From positions 1,116,001 to 1,180,000 of the forward strand of contig NZ_JAGIOD010000001.1 in assembly GCF_017876545.1 (NCBI RefSeq): a stretch of DNA of 64,000 nucleotides, written 5' to 3'. Positions 8,900-16,459 of this stretch are shown here, piece by piece; position 1 is the first letter of the stretch; every line of letters begins with the position of its first letter. A program made the translations under genes and the position numbers. Source of the stretch: Brachybacterium sacelli (GTDB taxonomy: Bacteria > Actinomycetota > Actinomycetes > Actinomycetales > Dermabacteraceae). The notes under the pieces are model-generated. The model did not search any database, was not told the origin of the DNA, and was given only the letters and a program-made list of their open reading frames with translations.

Positions 8900-9814
8900 A
8901 TGGAACGCCCCAGCTACGGCTACAGCGCCGAGGACCACCCGGACCAGCAGGCGACCCCGGTCTGCCCCCGGCACCCCGACCGGGTGAGCTATGTGCGCTG
9001 CAAGCGCTGTGACCGTCCGGCCTGCCCGGACTGCCAGCGCCCCACATCGGTGGGCGTGCTGTGCGTGGACTGCGAGCGGGAGATCTCCAAGCAGCAGGCC
9101 GCCTCGCGGCCGCGCAATGCGATGGGCGGCGGCATGGGCCGCGGCAAGCCCGTCGTCACCTACTCGGTGATGGCGCTGTGCGTGCTCGCATACCTCGGGC
9201 AGATGGCCCTGCCCGCGATCGTCTACGGGCTGGGCCTGTTCGTGCCGGGCTACGCGCTGGTCATGCCGTGGACGTTCCTGACCGCAGGCTTCCTGCACGG
9301 CGGGATCATGCACCTCCTGCTGAACATGTACGCGCTGTACATCGTGGGGCAGTACCTCGAGCCGACCATGGGCCATGCCCGGTTCGCGGCCGTCTACTTC
9401 GTCTCGGTGCTCGGCGGGCACACCGCGGTCTACCTGTTCTCCGATCCGATCGGACAGTCTTGGTATTCCGGCACCCTCGGTGCGAGCGGCGGCGTATTCG
9501 GCATGTTCGCGGCGATCTTCATCGTCAACAGACGCCTCGGTGGGCAGACCGCGCAGATCGTCGTGCTGATCGCGCTGAATCTCGTCATCACCTTCACCTT
9601 CCCCAACATCTCCTGGCAGGGGCACCTGGGCGGACTGGTGACCGGTGGACTGCTGACCGCGAGCCTGTTCGCCCTGCGCCCCAAGGCCACCCCCGGGGCC
9701 GACCGGCAGGCCCTGGCCAAGCGTTCGGCCCTGCTGCATGCGGCAGCGGTCGCCGCGATGGTGCTGCTGTGCGTGGTGCTGATCGTCGTCAAGACGCTGA
9801 CCGTCCCGGCCTGA
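8900..9814 (+). CDS. Rhomboid family intramembrane serine protease with N-terminal zinc finger
   Basis: 304 residues. An N-terminal Cys/His-rich region (CPRHPDRVSYVRCKRC, then CPDC and CVDC, residues 20-60) looks like a B-box-type zinc finger, common in actinobacterial rhomboids. Six or seven membrane segments follow. Catalytic features: GASGGVFG with the nucleophile Ser near residue 195, and WQGHLGG with the catalytic His near 241; HGGIMHLLLNMYAL carries the family HxxxN pattern. It cleaves membrane-protein substrates within the bilayer. Start ATG at 8900 has GGTGGA 9 nt upstream; ATG at 8891 is possible. Confidence 0.9.
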   Translation: MERPSYGYSAEDHPDQQATPVCPRHPDRVSYVRCKRCDRPACPDCQRPTSVGVLCVDCEREISKQQAASRPRNAMGGGMGRGKPVVTYSVMALCVLAYLGQMALPAIVYGLGLFVPGYALVMPWTFLTAGFLHGGIMHLLLNMYALYIVGQYLEPTMGHARFAAVYFVSVLGGHTAVYLFSDPIGQSWYSGTLGASGGVFGMFAAIFIVNRRLGGQTAQIVVLIALNLVITFTFPNISWQGHLGGLVTGGLLTASLFALRPKATPGADRQALAKRSALLHAAAVAAMVLLCVVLIVVKTLTVPA

Positions 9815-9870
9815 CGCCCTCGCGAGGCGCATGACAGCGAGCCCGTGAGGGGCGAATGACAACGGTGTGA

Positions 9871-10271
9871 TTATCCCCAGTTGTGGACGCAATTGGGGAT
9901 GAAGAGCGCGCGGTGGGGGATTGCTGTGGATAACCGGGGGTTCGTTGTGGACAGACGGTGGGGACAGTGGACGGAGGGGCCGCGCCGTCACGGCACGTGA
10001 CCCCGCGGTGCACCAGTGTCTGGCCAGCGGGTCCTCTCGTCGGGGCGGAGCATTCGGACATAATCCGCGGACGCGACATCACGCGCCGTAGAGCGTATGA
10101 CCTGGGGTGATGGGTGGGCACCGCGGATTCGCATGGTTCGTGCGAGAGGCCATGGACAGCCCGCGAGCGGTCGCTGATCGTCCTCTCGTACGACACGCCG
10201 TCCACAGGGCCGGTACCTGCGGAACTACAACCCTGTCATTCGTCCACGTCTGTGGACATCGTTGTGGATAA
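9871..10271. other. Cluster of DnaA-box-like sequences in a 600-bp gene-free stretch
   Basis: 9815-10423 holds no convincing gene. It contains two perfect DnaA boxes on the minus strand (TGTGGATAA at 9925-9933 and 10263-10271), three one-mismatch boxes (TTATCCCCA 9871-9879; TGTGGACAG 9946-9954; TGTGGACAT 10251-10259) and several weaker ones (9882-9890, 10198-10206). GTCCAC-N4-GTGGAC at 10242-10257 is an inverted pair next to the last perfect box. The dnaA and dnaN genes that normally flank an actinobacterial origin are not in the window. It could be a DnaA-titrating or reactivating site, or part of a split or relocated origin; binding has not been shown. Confidence 0.5.
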
Positions 10272-10423
10272 CTTCTGGACCCAGGCGTACGAACCCTGTT
10301 GACGCAGCGTGACTGTGCACGAGCACGGCCGATGTGCACATTCCTGCCACAGGACCGGAGGCGCCGTGGACTGATGCGCGAGGAGCTGATAACGGCGGTC
10401 GCGCCGTCCTCAGTCCTCAGTGC

Positions 10424-11053
10424 TCAGTGCTCGGCGCCGTTCGCCTCGACGAGATCGGCCCCGGTGCTCCGGGCCGCCAGGACCATATGGGTCAGCGCGC
10501 GGGATGCCGTCGGGACGTCGACCACGTCGGCCGACGGCACATGGACGAAGCCACTGCGGACGCCGGCCGAGCCCTCGTCGGTCGCGAGCAGGTGCTGCAG
10601 GCGGTAGAAGACGTCGTTGCACACATAGGTGCCCGCCGTCTGCGACACCGAGCCCGGGATCCCCTCCGCGCCCAGCGCCGCGACCATCGCCTTGATCGGC
10701 AGCGTCGAGAAGTGGCCGACGGCTCCGCCTACGACCACGGGCTCGTCGACCGGGGAGGCGCCGGCGTTGTCGGGGATCCGGGCATCGCGCACGTTGATCG
10801 CGACCCGTTCGGGGGTGATGGCGGTGCGGCCGGCGGCGAGGCCCACGGCGACGGCGAGTCGTGGCCGGCGCTCTCGCACCGCCTCGGCGAGCAGGTCTCC
10901 GGCGCGGCCGAACTCGACGGGGAGCTCGAACGCCGCCACCGAGAGCCCGTGCTCGCGCAGCACCGGCACCGCGCGCCGCACCGCCTCCCAGGACTCGTTC
11001 GTCGCGGCACCCGCAAAGGGCTCGAAGCCGGTCAGCAGCACATCGATCGCCAT
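10424..11053 (-). CDS. pcp: Pyroglutamyl-peptidase I (peptidase C15)
   Basis: 209 residues. Cytoplasmic cysteine peptidase that removes N-terminal pyroglutamate. Family blocks: DVLLTGFEPFAG at the N-terminus, ERVAINVRDARIPDN (catalytic Glu), GTYVCNDVFY (nucleophile Cys) and SGFVHVPS (catalytic His). Length matches the usual 205-215 residues. Start ATG at 11053 follows TACAGT by 7 nt. The reading frame stays open through an upstream tandem repeat to 11254, but that would only add Ala/Ser/Thr/Gly repeats, so the shorter form is chosen. It is divergent from an acetyltransferase gene. Confidence 0.93.
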   Translation of the reverse strand: MAIDVLLTGFEPFAGAATNESWEAVRRAVPVLREHGLSVAAFELPVEFGRAGDLLAEAVRERRPRLAVAVGLAAGRTAITPERVAINVRDARIPDNAGASPVDEPVVVGGAVGHFSTLPIKAMVAALGAEGIPGSVSQTAGTYVCNDVFYRLQHLLATDEGSAGVRSGFVHVPSADVVDVPTASRALTHMVLAARSTGADLVEANGAEH

Positions 11054-11060
11054 GACCGCC

Positions 11061-11066
11061 ACTGTA
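11061..11066 (-). promoter_or_regulatory. -10 box of pcp
   Basis: TACAGT, 7 nt before the ATG at 11053; it is the copy inside the first 18-bp repeat. A second copy lies 18 bp further upstream (11079-11084). Confidence 0.45.
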
Positions 11067-11132
11067 GACGCGGCGCCCACTGTAGACGGGGCGCCGCCTG
11101 TAGACGCGGTGCCGCCTGTAGACGCGGCGCCG
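11061..11132. repeat. Four tandem 18-bp repeats at the pcp promoter
   Basis: Units at 11061-11078, 11079-11096, 11097-11114 and 11115-11132, consensus (A/C)CTGTAGACGCGGCGCC(C/G), differ by one to three bases. The first begins 7 bp upstream of the pcp start codon. On the minus strand each unit carries TCTACAG; in the first two this reads TACAGT, a TANNNT box. The repeat therefore copies the pcp -10 element. Confidence 0.85.
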
Positions 11133-11151
11133 CCATCACGCTTGGACGCTT

Positions 11152-11223
11152 GTCGAGTACTGGCGCCAGAGCATGCGCACTGGCTATATGGCCAGTGTGC
11201 ACGCCAGAGCGCCAGTTCTCGAC
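11152..11223. promoter_or_regulatory. 72-bp interrupted palindrome with four ACTGGC half-sites
   Basis: Outer 15-bp arms (11152-11166 and 11209-11223) match with one mismatch; inner 10-bp arms (11175-11184 and 11191-11200) match with one mismatch around TATATG. ACTGGC occurs at 11159 and 11179, and GCCAGT at 11191 and 11211, so each pair is 20 bp apart and the set is symmetrical about 11187.5. It lies between divergent pcp and the acetyltransferase gene. It suits a multi-dimer operator; a small inverted-repeat element is the alternative. Confidence 0.55.
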
Positions 11224-11262
11224 GGAAGCGGAATTCCAGGTGCCCGCGCCGCACCGTCCCCC

Positions 11263-11268
11263 TACTCT
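11263..11268 (+). promoter_or_regulatory. -10 box of the GNAT gene at 11275
   Basis: TACTCT, 6 nt before the ATG; leaderless layout. Confidence 0.45.
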
Positions 11269-11274
11269 GGGGCG

Positions 11275-11931
11275 ATGACCGCCTTCCCGTCGCTCGACTC
11301 GCTCCACCCGCCGTTCGGTCTTGTCCTGAGGGCCGGGGATCTCACCCTGCGCACGCTCGCCGACGCGGACCTGCCGGAATACGCCGCACTGATCCGTCGG
11401 CCGATCTTCGAGGACCCCGACTCCGCCCACGTGTTCGGCTGGGCTCGCAACGAGCCCGCGACCCGAGTGCGCGAGGCGCTGCACTTCCAGTGGCGACTGC
11501 GCACCGAGCTGAGCGCGGACGCGTGGACCCTGCCCCTGGGGATCTGGGCCGGAGGTCGCCTCATCGGCTGCCAGGACATCACCGCCCACCGTTTCGCCGA
11601 GCGCCGTACCGTCGCCTCCGGATCGTGGCTCACGCTGGACGCGCACGGGAAGGGCTACGGCACCCTCATGCGCCAGACCATGCTGACCTTCGCCTTCGAT
11701 CACCTCGGGGCATTGCGCGCCGAGTCCGCGGCCGTGGTCGGCAACGATGCCTCCTTCGCCGTCTCGCGCCGGTGCGGTTACGCCGACAACGGCACCCAGA
11801 TGTCCAGTGAGCCCGGCCCGGCGGTGCTCCAGCAGCGCTTCCTGCTCACCCCGGAGCGGTTCCGGCGGCCGAGCGTGCCGGTCGAGGTCGAGGGTGTCAC
11901 GGACGAGCTGCTGGCGCTGCTCGGCGCGTGA
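11275..11931 (+). CDS. GNAT family N-acetyltransferase
   Basis: 218 residues. RimJ/RimL-like fold: LRAGDLTLRTLADADLPEY at the start, LTLDAHGKGYGTLMRQTML as the acetyl-CoA binding motif, and NDASFAVSRRCGYADNG at the end of the fold. A 35-residue tail after the domain (PVEVEGVTDELLALLGA) is of unknown use. A longer frame to 11173 exists but runs through the palindrome; TACTCT placed 6 nt before this ATG supports the shorter start. It is divergent from pcp and convergent with the ABC exporter pair. The substrate is unknown. Confidence 0.8.
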   Translation: MTAFPSLDSLHPPFGLVLRAGDLTLRTLADADLPEYAALIRRPIFEDPDSAHVFGWARNEPATRVREALHFQWRLRTELSADAWTLPLGIWAGGRLIGCQDITAHRFAERRTVASGSWLTLDAHGKGYGTLMRQTMLTFAFDHLGALRAESAAVVGNDASFAVSRRCGYADNGTQMSSEPGPAVLQQRFLLTPERFRRPSVPVEVEGVTDELLALLGA

Positions 11932-11961
11932 GCCACGGGGGGATCCGTCCCGCCCCGCACC

Positions 11962-13773
11962 TCACATGGAATCCTGCCAGGCCTGGTACAGCGCGGCGAA
12001 GCGGCCCCCTGCGGCGACCAGCTCCTGCGGGGAGCCGTCCTCGACGACCTCCCCACCGTGGACCACGAGCACCCGATCCGCGATCATCACCGTGGTCAGA
12101 CGGTGCGCGATGATCAGCGAGGTGCGGTGCCCCAGCAGCTTCGTCAGCCCTTCCTGCACCATCCGCTCCGAGGGGATGTCCAGCGAGCTGGTGGCCTCGT
12201 CGAGGATCAGCACCCGCGGATCGGCGAGGAAGGCACGGGCGAAGGAGATCAGCTGCCGCTGCCCGGCCGAGACCCGACCGCCGCGCTTGTTCACGTCGGT
12301 GTCGTAGCCGTAGGGGAGGGACTCGATGAAGGAGTCCGCACCGATCGCCTGGGCGGCCTGCTCGATCTCCTCGCGGCTCGCGCCGGGCTTGCCGAGTGCG
12401 ATGTTGTCCGCGACCGTGCCGGAGAACAGGTACGCCTCCTGGGTGACCATCACGATGTTGCGCGTGAGGTCCTCCATGGAGATGTCGCGCAGGTCCACGC
12501 CGTCCAGCTGCACGCTGCCCTCGGTGGCGTCGTAGAAGCGGGAGATGAGCTTGGCGACGGTGGACTTGCCGGCGCCGGTCTGCCCCACCAGGGCGATGGT
12601 CTGACCGGCGGGGATGTGCAGGTCCATGGGGTGCAGCACGAGGGGGCCGTCGGCGGTGTAGCGGAAGGAGACGTCCTCGAAGTCGATCTTCCCGCTGGAG
12701 GCGGGCAGCGGCGTCGGCTCCGGCGACTCCTTCACGTGCGGCTGCACGGCCAGCAGGTTCGCGATCTTCTCGAGCGCCGCCACGGCGGACTGGAACGCGT
12801 TGTAGAAGTTCGCGATCTCGTCGACCGGCTGGAAGAAGCGCCGCGCGTACAGCACGAGCGCCACCAGCGTGCCGACCTCCAGGTCCCCGCTGAGAGCGCG
12901 GAAGCCGCCCACGACCAGCACGGCCGCGATGGTCGTGTTCGCCAGGATGCGCAGCGCGGGCTGGTAGATGCCGAAGACGTTGACCGAGCGCAGCGAGGCG
13001 TCGCGGTAGTCCTGGGCGAGGGTGTCGAACTCCTCCTGGTTGCGCTCCTCCTTGCGGTAGGCCTTCACGGCGCGGATCCCGGCCATCGCCTCGACGAAGT
13101 GGACGATCAGCCGCGCCGAGTGGGTGCGGATCGCGCGGTACTCGATGCTGGAGCGCTTCTGGAACCACATCGTCAGCACCACGCAGGGGATCAGCATCAC
13201 CAGCATCACCGCGCCGGTGACCCAGTCGCTCCGCACGATCAGCACGATCGTGAACACCATCGACAGCGAAGCGCCCACCATGACGTTCACGCCGGAGTCG
13301 AGCAGCTGGCGCAGCGCCTCCATGTCGGAGGTCTGGCGCGAGACGATCCGCCCCGAGGTGTAGTTCTCGTGGAACTCGAGGTCCTGGCGCTGGGTGAAGC
13401 GGAAGACGCGACGCCGCAGTGCCAGCAGCATCTGCTGGCCGACGACGACCGACTGGCGCACATACCCGAAGGTCAGCACACCGCCGACGATCGCCGCGGC
13501 GATGTGCAGGGCCGCGGCCTGGATCGCCGGGATCGGGTTGCCGGCCAACAGCTCCGGCAGGCCGGTGTTGATGCCCCAGCCGATGATCGCGGGGCCGGCG
13601 ACGACCGCCAGCTGCGCGATCACCACCATGATCCCCATCAGCACGAACTGGCCCTTGACCGGGGAGACCAGTTCCCCGAGCAGGGCGAAGGAGCGACGGC
13701 GCGAGGCCTTGTTCTCCGCGGCGCTGGGAGTGTGCTGCTCGTCGCGGTCCTGATGATCGAGCGTCGCGGTCAT
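11962..13773 (-). CDS. ABC exporter half-transporter, subunit with the intact ATPase site
   Basis: 603 residues: six-helix membrane domain (about 30-320) then an ATPase domain. Walker A is GQTGAGKS, Walker B is VLILDEATSSLD with the catalytic Glu, the H-loop is IIAHRLTT, but the signature is the non-standard VSAGQRQ instead of LSGGQ. Its start overlaps the stop of the upstream partner by 4 nt (ATGA), so the two are translationally coupled and almost certainly form a heterodimer. Such type IV ABC exporters pump drugs, lipids or peptides, and some import siderophores; the substrate here is unknown. Confidence 0.93.
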   Translation of the reverse strand: MTATLDHQDRDEQHTPSAAENKASRRRSFALLGELVSPVKGQFVLMGIMVVIAQLAVVAGPAIIGWGINTGLPELLAGNPIPAIQAAALHIAAAIVGGVLTFGYVRQSVVVGQQMLLALRRRVFRFTQRQDLEFHENYTSGRIVSRQTSDMEALRQLLDSGVNVMVGASLSMVFTIVLIVRSDWVTGAVMLVMLIPCVVLTMWFQKRSSIEYRAIRTHSARLIVHFVEAMAGIRAVKAYRKEERNQEEFDTLAQDYRDASLRSVNVFGIYQPALRILANTTIAAVLVVGGFRALSGDLEVGTLVALVLYARRFFQPVDEIANFYNAFQSAVAALEKIANLLAVQPHVKESPEPTPLPASSGKIDFEDVSFRYTADGPLVLHPMDLHIPAGQTIALVGQTGAGKSTVAKLISRFYDATEGSVQLDGVDLRDISMEDLTRNIVMVTQEAYLFSGTVADNIALGKPGASREEIEQAAQAIGADSFIESLPYGYDTDVNKRGGRVSAGQRQLISFARAFLADPRVLILDEATSSLDIPSERMVQEGLTKLLGHRTSLIIAHRLTTVMIADRVLVVHGGEVVEDGSPQELVAAGGRFAALYQAWQDSM

Positions 13774-15725
13774 CGCTGCTCCTCCCCGTCCTCGCGCTCG
13801 GGCGGTCGGGCCCCGACAGCGGGGGTCCCGGCCGTCACCGTGCTCTCGCCGCTCGAGCGGTCGGCAGGGTCGCCGGACGTCTCGGTCCCGGAGCCGTCGC
13901 CGGCGGCCGCCTCCTGGATCGCCCGCAGTTCGAGCTCCCCGGTGAGGGTCACGATGTCCTGGTCGCGGCGGGCCTCCTCCTGCTGGTTGGCGATCACCCA
14001 GCGGTAGCGGGGCGAGGACTCCAGCAGCTCGGTGTGGGTGCCGACGGCGACCACGCGGCCGCGGTCCAGCAGGGCGACCCGGTCGGCGAGAGCCACGGTC
14101 GAGGTGCGGTGGGCGACGATCAGCGTCGTCGTCCCCTCGAGCACCTCGCGCAGACGCGAGGTGACGATCTCCTCCGTCTTGGTGTCCAGGGCGGACAGCG
14201 GGTCGTCCAGCAGCAGCACCGCGGGCTTGGCGGCGATGGACCGGGCGAGCGCGAGGCGCTGGCGCTGGCCGCCGGACAGGCTCATCCCCTCCTCGCCGAT
14301 CGACGTGTCCACCCCTTCGGGCAGATCGAAGGCGAAGGCGGCGTCGGCCGTGCGCAGTGCGAGGTCGAGCAGCTGCTCGCGCTCCTCGTCGGACAGTTCG
14401 GGGTCGGCGCCCAGCAGCACGTTCTCCCGCACCGAGTCGGAGAACAGTGTGGCGTCCTCGAAGGCGACCGCGGTCAGCGTGCGCAGCGTGATCAGGTCCA
14501 TGTCACGGATGTCGACGCCGTCGATGGACAGCGTGCCGCCGGTGACGTCGTACAGACGCGGTACCAGCTGCAGCAGGGTGGACTTGCCGCTGCCGGTCAC
14601 CCCGACCAGGGCCATGGTCTCGCCGGGGCGGATCTCGAGAGTCACCCCGTCGAGCACGTCGCTGACGTGCTCCGGGGCGTCCTGATAGCGGAAGTGGACG
14701 CCCTCCAGGCGCACGGCGCCGACCGCGCGGGCGGGGTCGACCGGGGTCGGGTCCGGCGGCGAGGTGATCGTGTTGGCCTCGTCCATCACCTCGTAGTGGC
14801 GGTCGAGCGCGGTGGTGGCGTTGACGGCCTGGCCCAGCAGCATGCCGAGCTGCCGCACCGGACCCACCACCAGGGTGGCGGTGGCGAAGTAGGAGGCCAG
14901 CTGACCGGTGGAGATCGAGCCGTTCGCGGTCAGGAACAGTCCCGCCAGCAGGGAGATGCCGAGGGCGAGCTCGGGGAGCATGAACATCGACATGTCGAAG
15001 CGCGCGATCGCGGTGGCCTTGCGCACCTCGGTGCGACGCAGCTCCTCGGCCTGCTCGGTGAAGTCCTCCAGGGCCGACGGGCCGCGCCCGAAGGCCTTGA
15101 GCACGCGGATGCCCTGCACCGACTGCTCGATCGTGGTGGCGAGGTCACCGTTCTGGTCCTGGGCGCGGCGCGAGAGCACGGAGAAGCTGACGTTGAAGCG
15201 GTAGGCGATCACCGACACCGGCACCGCCGCCAGGAAGAAGATGATCGCGAGGATGCCGGAGGAGCGCCACAGCAGGGCCATGCCCACGATGATCGTGACC
15301 GAGCTGGTCACCGCCATGATCATGCCGAAGGCGATCCAGCGACGGATCTGGTTGATGTCCGAGAGCATGCGGGAGAGCAGCTGGCCGGAGCCCCATCCGT
15401 CATGGAAGGAGACCGGCATGTGCTGGAGCTTCTCGTAGAAGTCCACACGGATCTGCTTCTCGACCGTGGTCGAGGGGGCCACGGCGAAAGTGCGCCGCAG
15501 CCAGATCAGGGCGGCCTCGAGCAGGCCGAGGGCGAGCACGATCGCGCCGCCGGTCCAGATGGTGGTGGCGACGGCGTCGGTCTCGAGGCGGTTGACGACG
15601 AATTCGAGGACCTGAGGGATCATCAGCGCCACGATGGAGGCGGTGAGGGCGCTGAACAGGCCCAGGTAGAGGCGGAATCGGATGGGGCGGACCGTCTGCC
15701 AGAGGCGGCTCATGGTGCCGAGCAT
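13770..15725 (-). CDS. ABC exporter half-transporter, subunit with degenerate catalytic residue
   Basis: 651 residues: six-helix membrane domain, ATPase domain and a Glu/Gly/Ser/Pro-rich 60-residue tail. Walker A is GVTGSGKS and the signature is the canonical LSGGQRQR, but Walker B reads VLLLDDPLSALD, with Asp where the catalytic Glu belongs. With the partner's VSAGQ signature this gives one weak and one full ATP site, the standard plan of heterodimeric exporters. Start: ATG at 15725 has GAGGA about 11 nt upstream; TTG at 15743 and ATG at 15713 are alternatives. A TAGGCT box near 15784 on the minus strand may be its -10. Confidence 0.92.
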   Translation of the reverse strand: MLGTMSRLWQTVRPIRFRLYLGLFSALTASIVALMIPQVLEFVVNRLETDAVATTIWTGGAIVLALGLLEAALIWLRRTFAVAPSTTVEKQIRVDFYEKLQHMPVSFHDGWGSGQLLSRMLSDINQIRRWIAFGMIMAVTSSVTIIVGMALLWRSSGILAIIFFLAAVPVSVIAYRFNVSFSVLSRRAQDQNGDLATTIEQSVQGIRVLKAFGRGPSALEDFTEQAEELRRTEVRKATAIARFDMSMFMLPELALGISLLAGLFLTANGSISTGQLASYFATATLVVGPVRQLGMLLGQAVNATTALDRHYEVMDEANTITSPPDPTPVDPARAVGAVRLEGVHFRYQDAPEHVSDVLDGVTLEIRPGETMALVGVTGSGKSTLLQLVPRLYDVTGGTLSIDGVDIRDMDLITLRTLTAVAFEDATLFSDSVRENVLLGADPELSDEEREQLLDLALRTADAAFAFDLPEGVDTSIGEEGMSLSGGQRQRLALARSIAAKPAVLLLDDPLSALDTKTEEIVTSRLREVLEGTTTLIVAHRTSTVALADRVALLDRGRVVAVGTHTELLESSPRYRWVIANQQEEARRDQDIVTLTGELELRAIQEAAAGDGSGTETSGDPADRSSGESTVTAGTPAVGARPPEREDGEEQR

Positions 15726-15853
15726 GGGGAAAGGAGTCCTCAAGGATTGCGCAGTCCCGGCGATCGGGAACGAAGGCTTAGCCTAGTCAACTATTCCCAC
15801 GATGGACAGCGCATTACCGCCGCGTCGCCCCGGAGTGGGGCGGGTTCGGCTCT

Positions 15854-15911
15854 CGGATCGCCGCCTCAGGACCGATGCTCGGCTCGACATCGGTCCTGAG
15901 GCGGCGATCCG
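15854..15911. terminator. Perfect 24-bp inverted repeat, probable terminator or cruciform
   Basis: Left arm 15854-15877 and right arm 15888-15911 are exactly complementary, with a 10-nt loop. It lies after the stop of the gene at 15988-16341 and before the promoter of the ABC exporter, so it fits a terminator on the minus strand, although no T-run follows. A 24-bp mismatch-free stem is longer than needed for termination. Confidence 0.6.
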
Positions 15912-15987
15912 TTTCCGTGGGCCGCGTGGGCCGCTGGGTGAGGTGCGGCGGGGATGGCTGAAGGGGCCCCGCCGGGCCCCGCCGTGC

Positions 15988-16341
15988 TCAGGCCTCGGGG
16001 TCGACGGGGGTCCACTCGCCGTACGCGGCGTCGGACAGCAGTGCGGCGGCACCGGCGCTCGCGGCGGTCACCGTGAGGACCGCCGGCCAGGAGCCCAGCT
16101 TCTTCGCGAGCGGGTGCGAGAGGCCGAAGCCGAGCACGTAGGTGGCACCGAGGACGGCGGTGGTGGCGGGTCCGCGACGGGCGAGCCACGTGCGACCCGC
16201 GTAGATCCCGGCCGCGGCGAGCACGACGCCGCCGAGCGGGCGGATGCCGGTCTCCCGGGCGGTGAGCCACCCGCCGATGAGTCCGACGGCGACGACGGGG
16301 GCGGTGTTCACGGACTCGGCGGGCTTGATCGCTGTGCTCAT
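15988..16341 (-). CDS. Small membrane protein of unknown function
   Basis: 117 residues with three or four short hydrophobic segments (APVVAVGLIGGWLTA, GGVVLAAAGIYAG, AVLGATYVLGFGLSH, AVLTVTAASAGAAALL) and no catalytic motif. Codon use is typical of the neighbourhood. It is single-gene: TACCCT lies 7 nt before the ATG, and a very strong hairpin lies 76 nt after the stop. I do not recognise a named family. Confidence 0.7.
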   Translation of the reverse strand: MSTAIKPAESVNTAPVVAVGLIGGWLTARETGIRPLGGVVLAAAGIYAGRTWLARRGPATTAVLGATYVLGFGLSHPLAKKLGSWPAVLTVTAASAGAAALLSDAAYGEWTPVDPEA

Positions 16342-16348
16342 GGTCTCG

Positions 16349-16354
16349 AGGGTA
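16349..16354 (-). promoter_or_regulatory. -10 box of the small membrane protein gene
   Basis: TACCCT, 7 nt before the ATG at 16341. Confidence 0.4.
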
Positions 16355-16459
16355 GTCCGGCTGTCTGGACGTCGGGCTCATGATCCCGGTGGCGAGGGCT
16401 GCGCCGGACGACGAGGGGATTGCGTCAGCGACGCCCGAGAACGGGCGCGACGGCGCCCC

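Noticed and set aside
10114..10302. 63-codon plus-strand ORF and overlapping minus-strand ORFs in the DnaA-box stretch
   Set aside because: No SD, no family look, and they cross the boxes; best taken as non-coding.
9815..10423. Chromosomal replication origin
   Set aside because: The DnaA-box cluster is real in sequence, but dnaA, dnaN and an obvious AT-rich unwinding region are missing. Reported only as a cluster.
15773..15791. DtxR/IdeR-like iron box in front of the ABC exporter
   Set aside because: Only about 11 of 19 positions match the consensus (the TAGGCTAA core is present), and the same bases can be the -10 box. Not enough to claim iron control.
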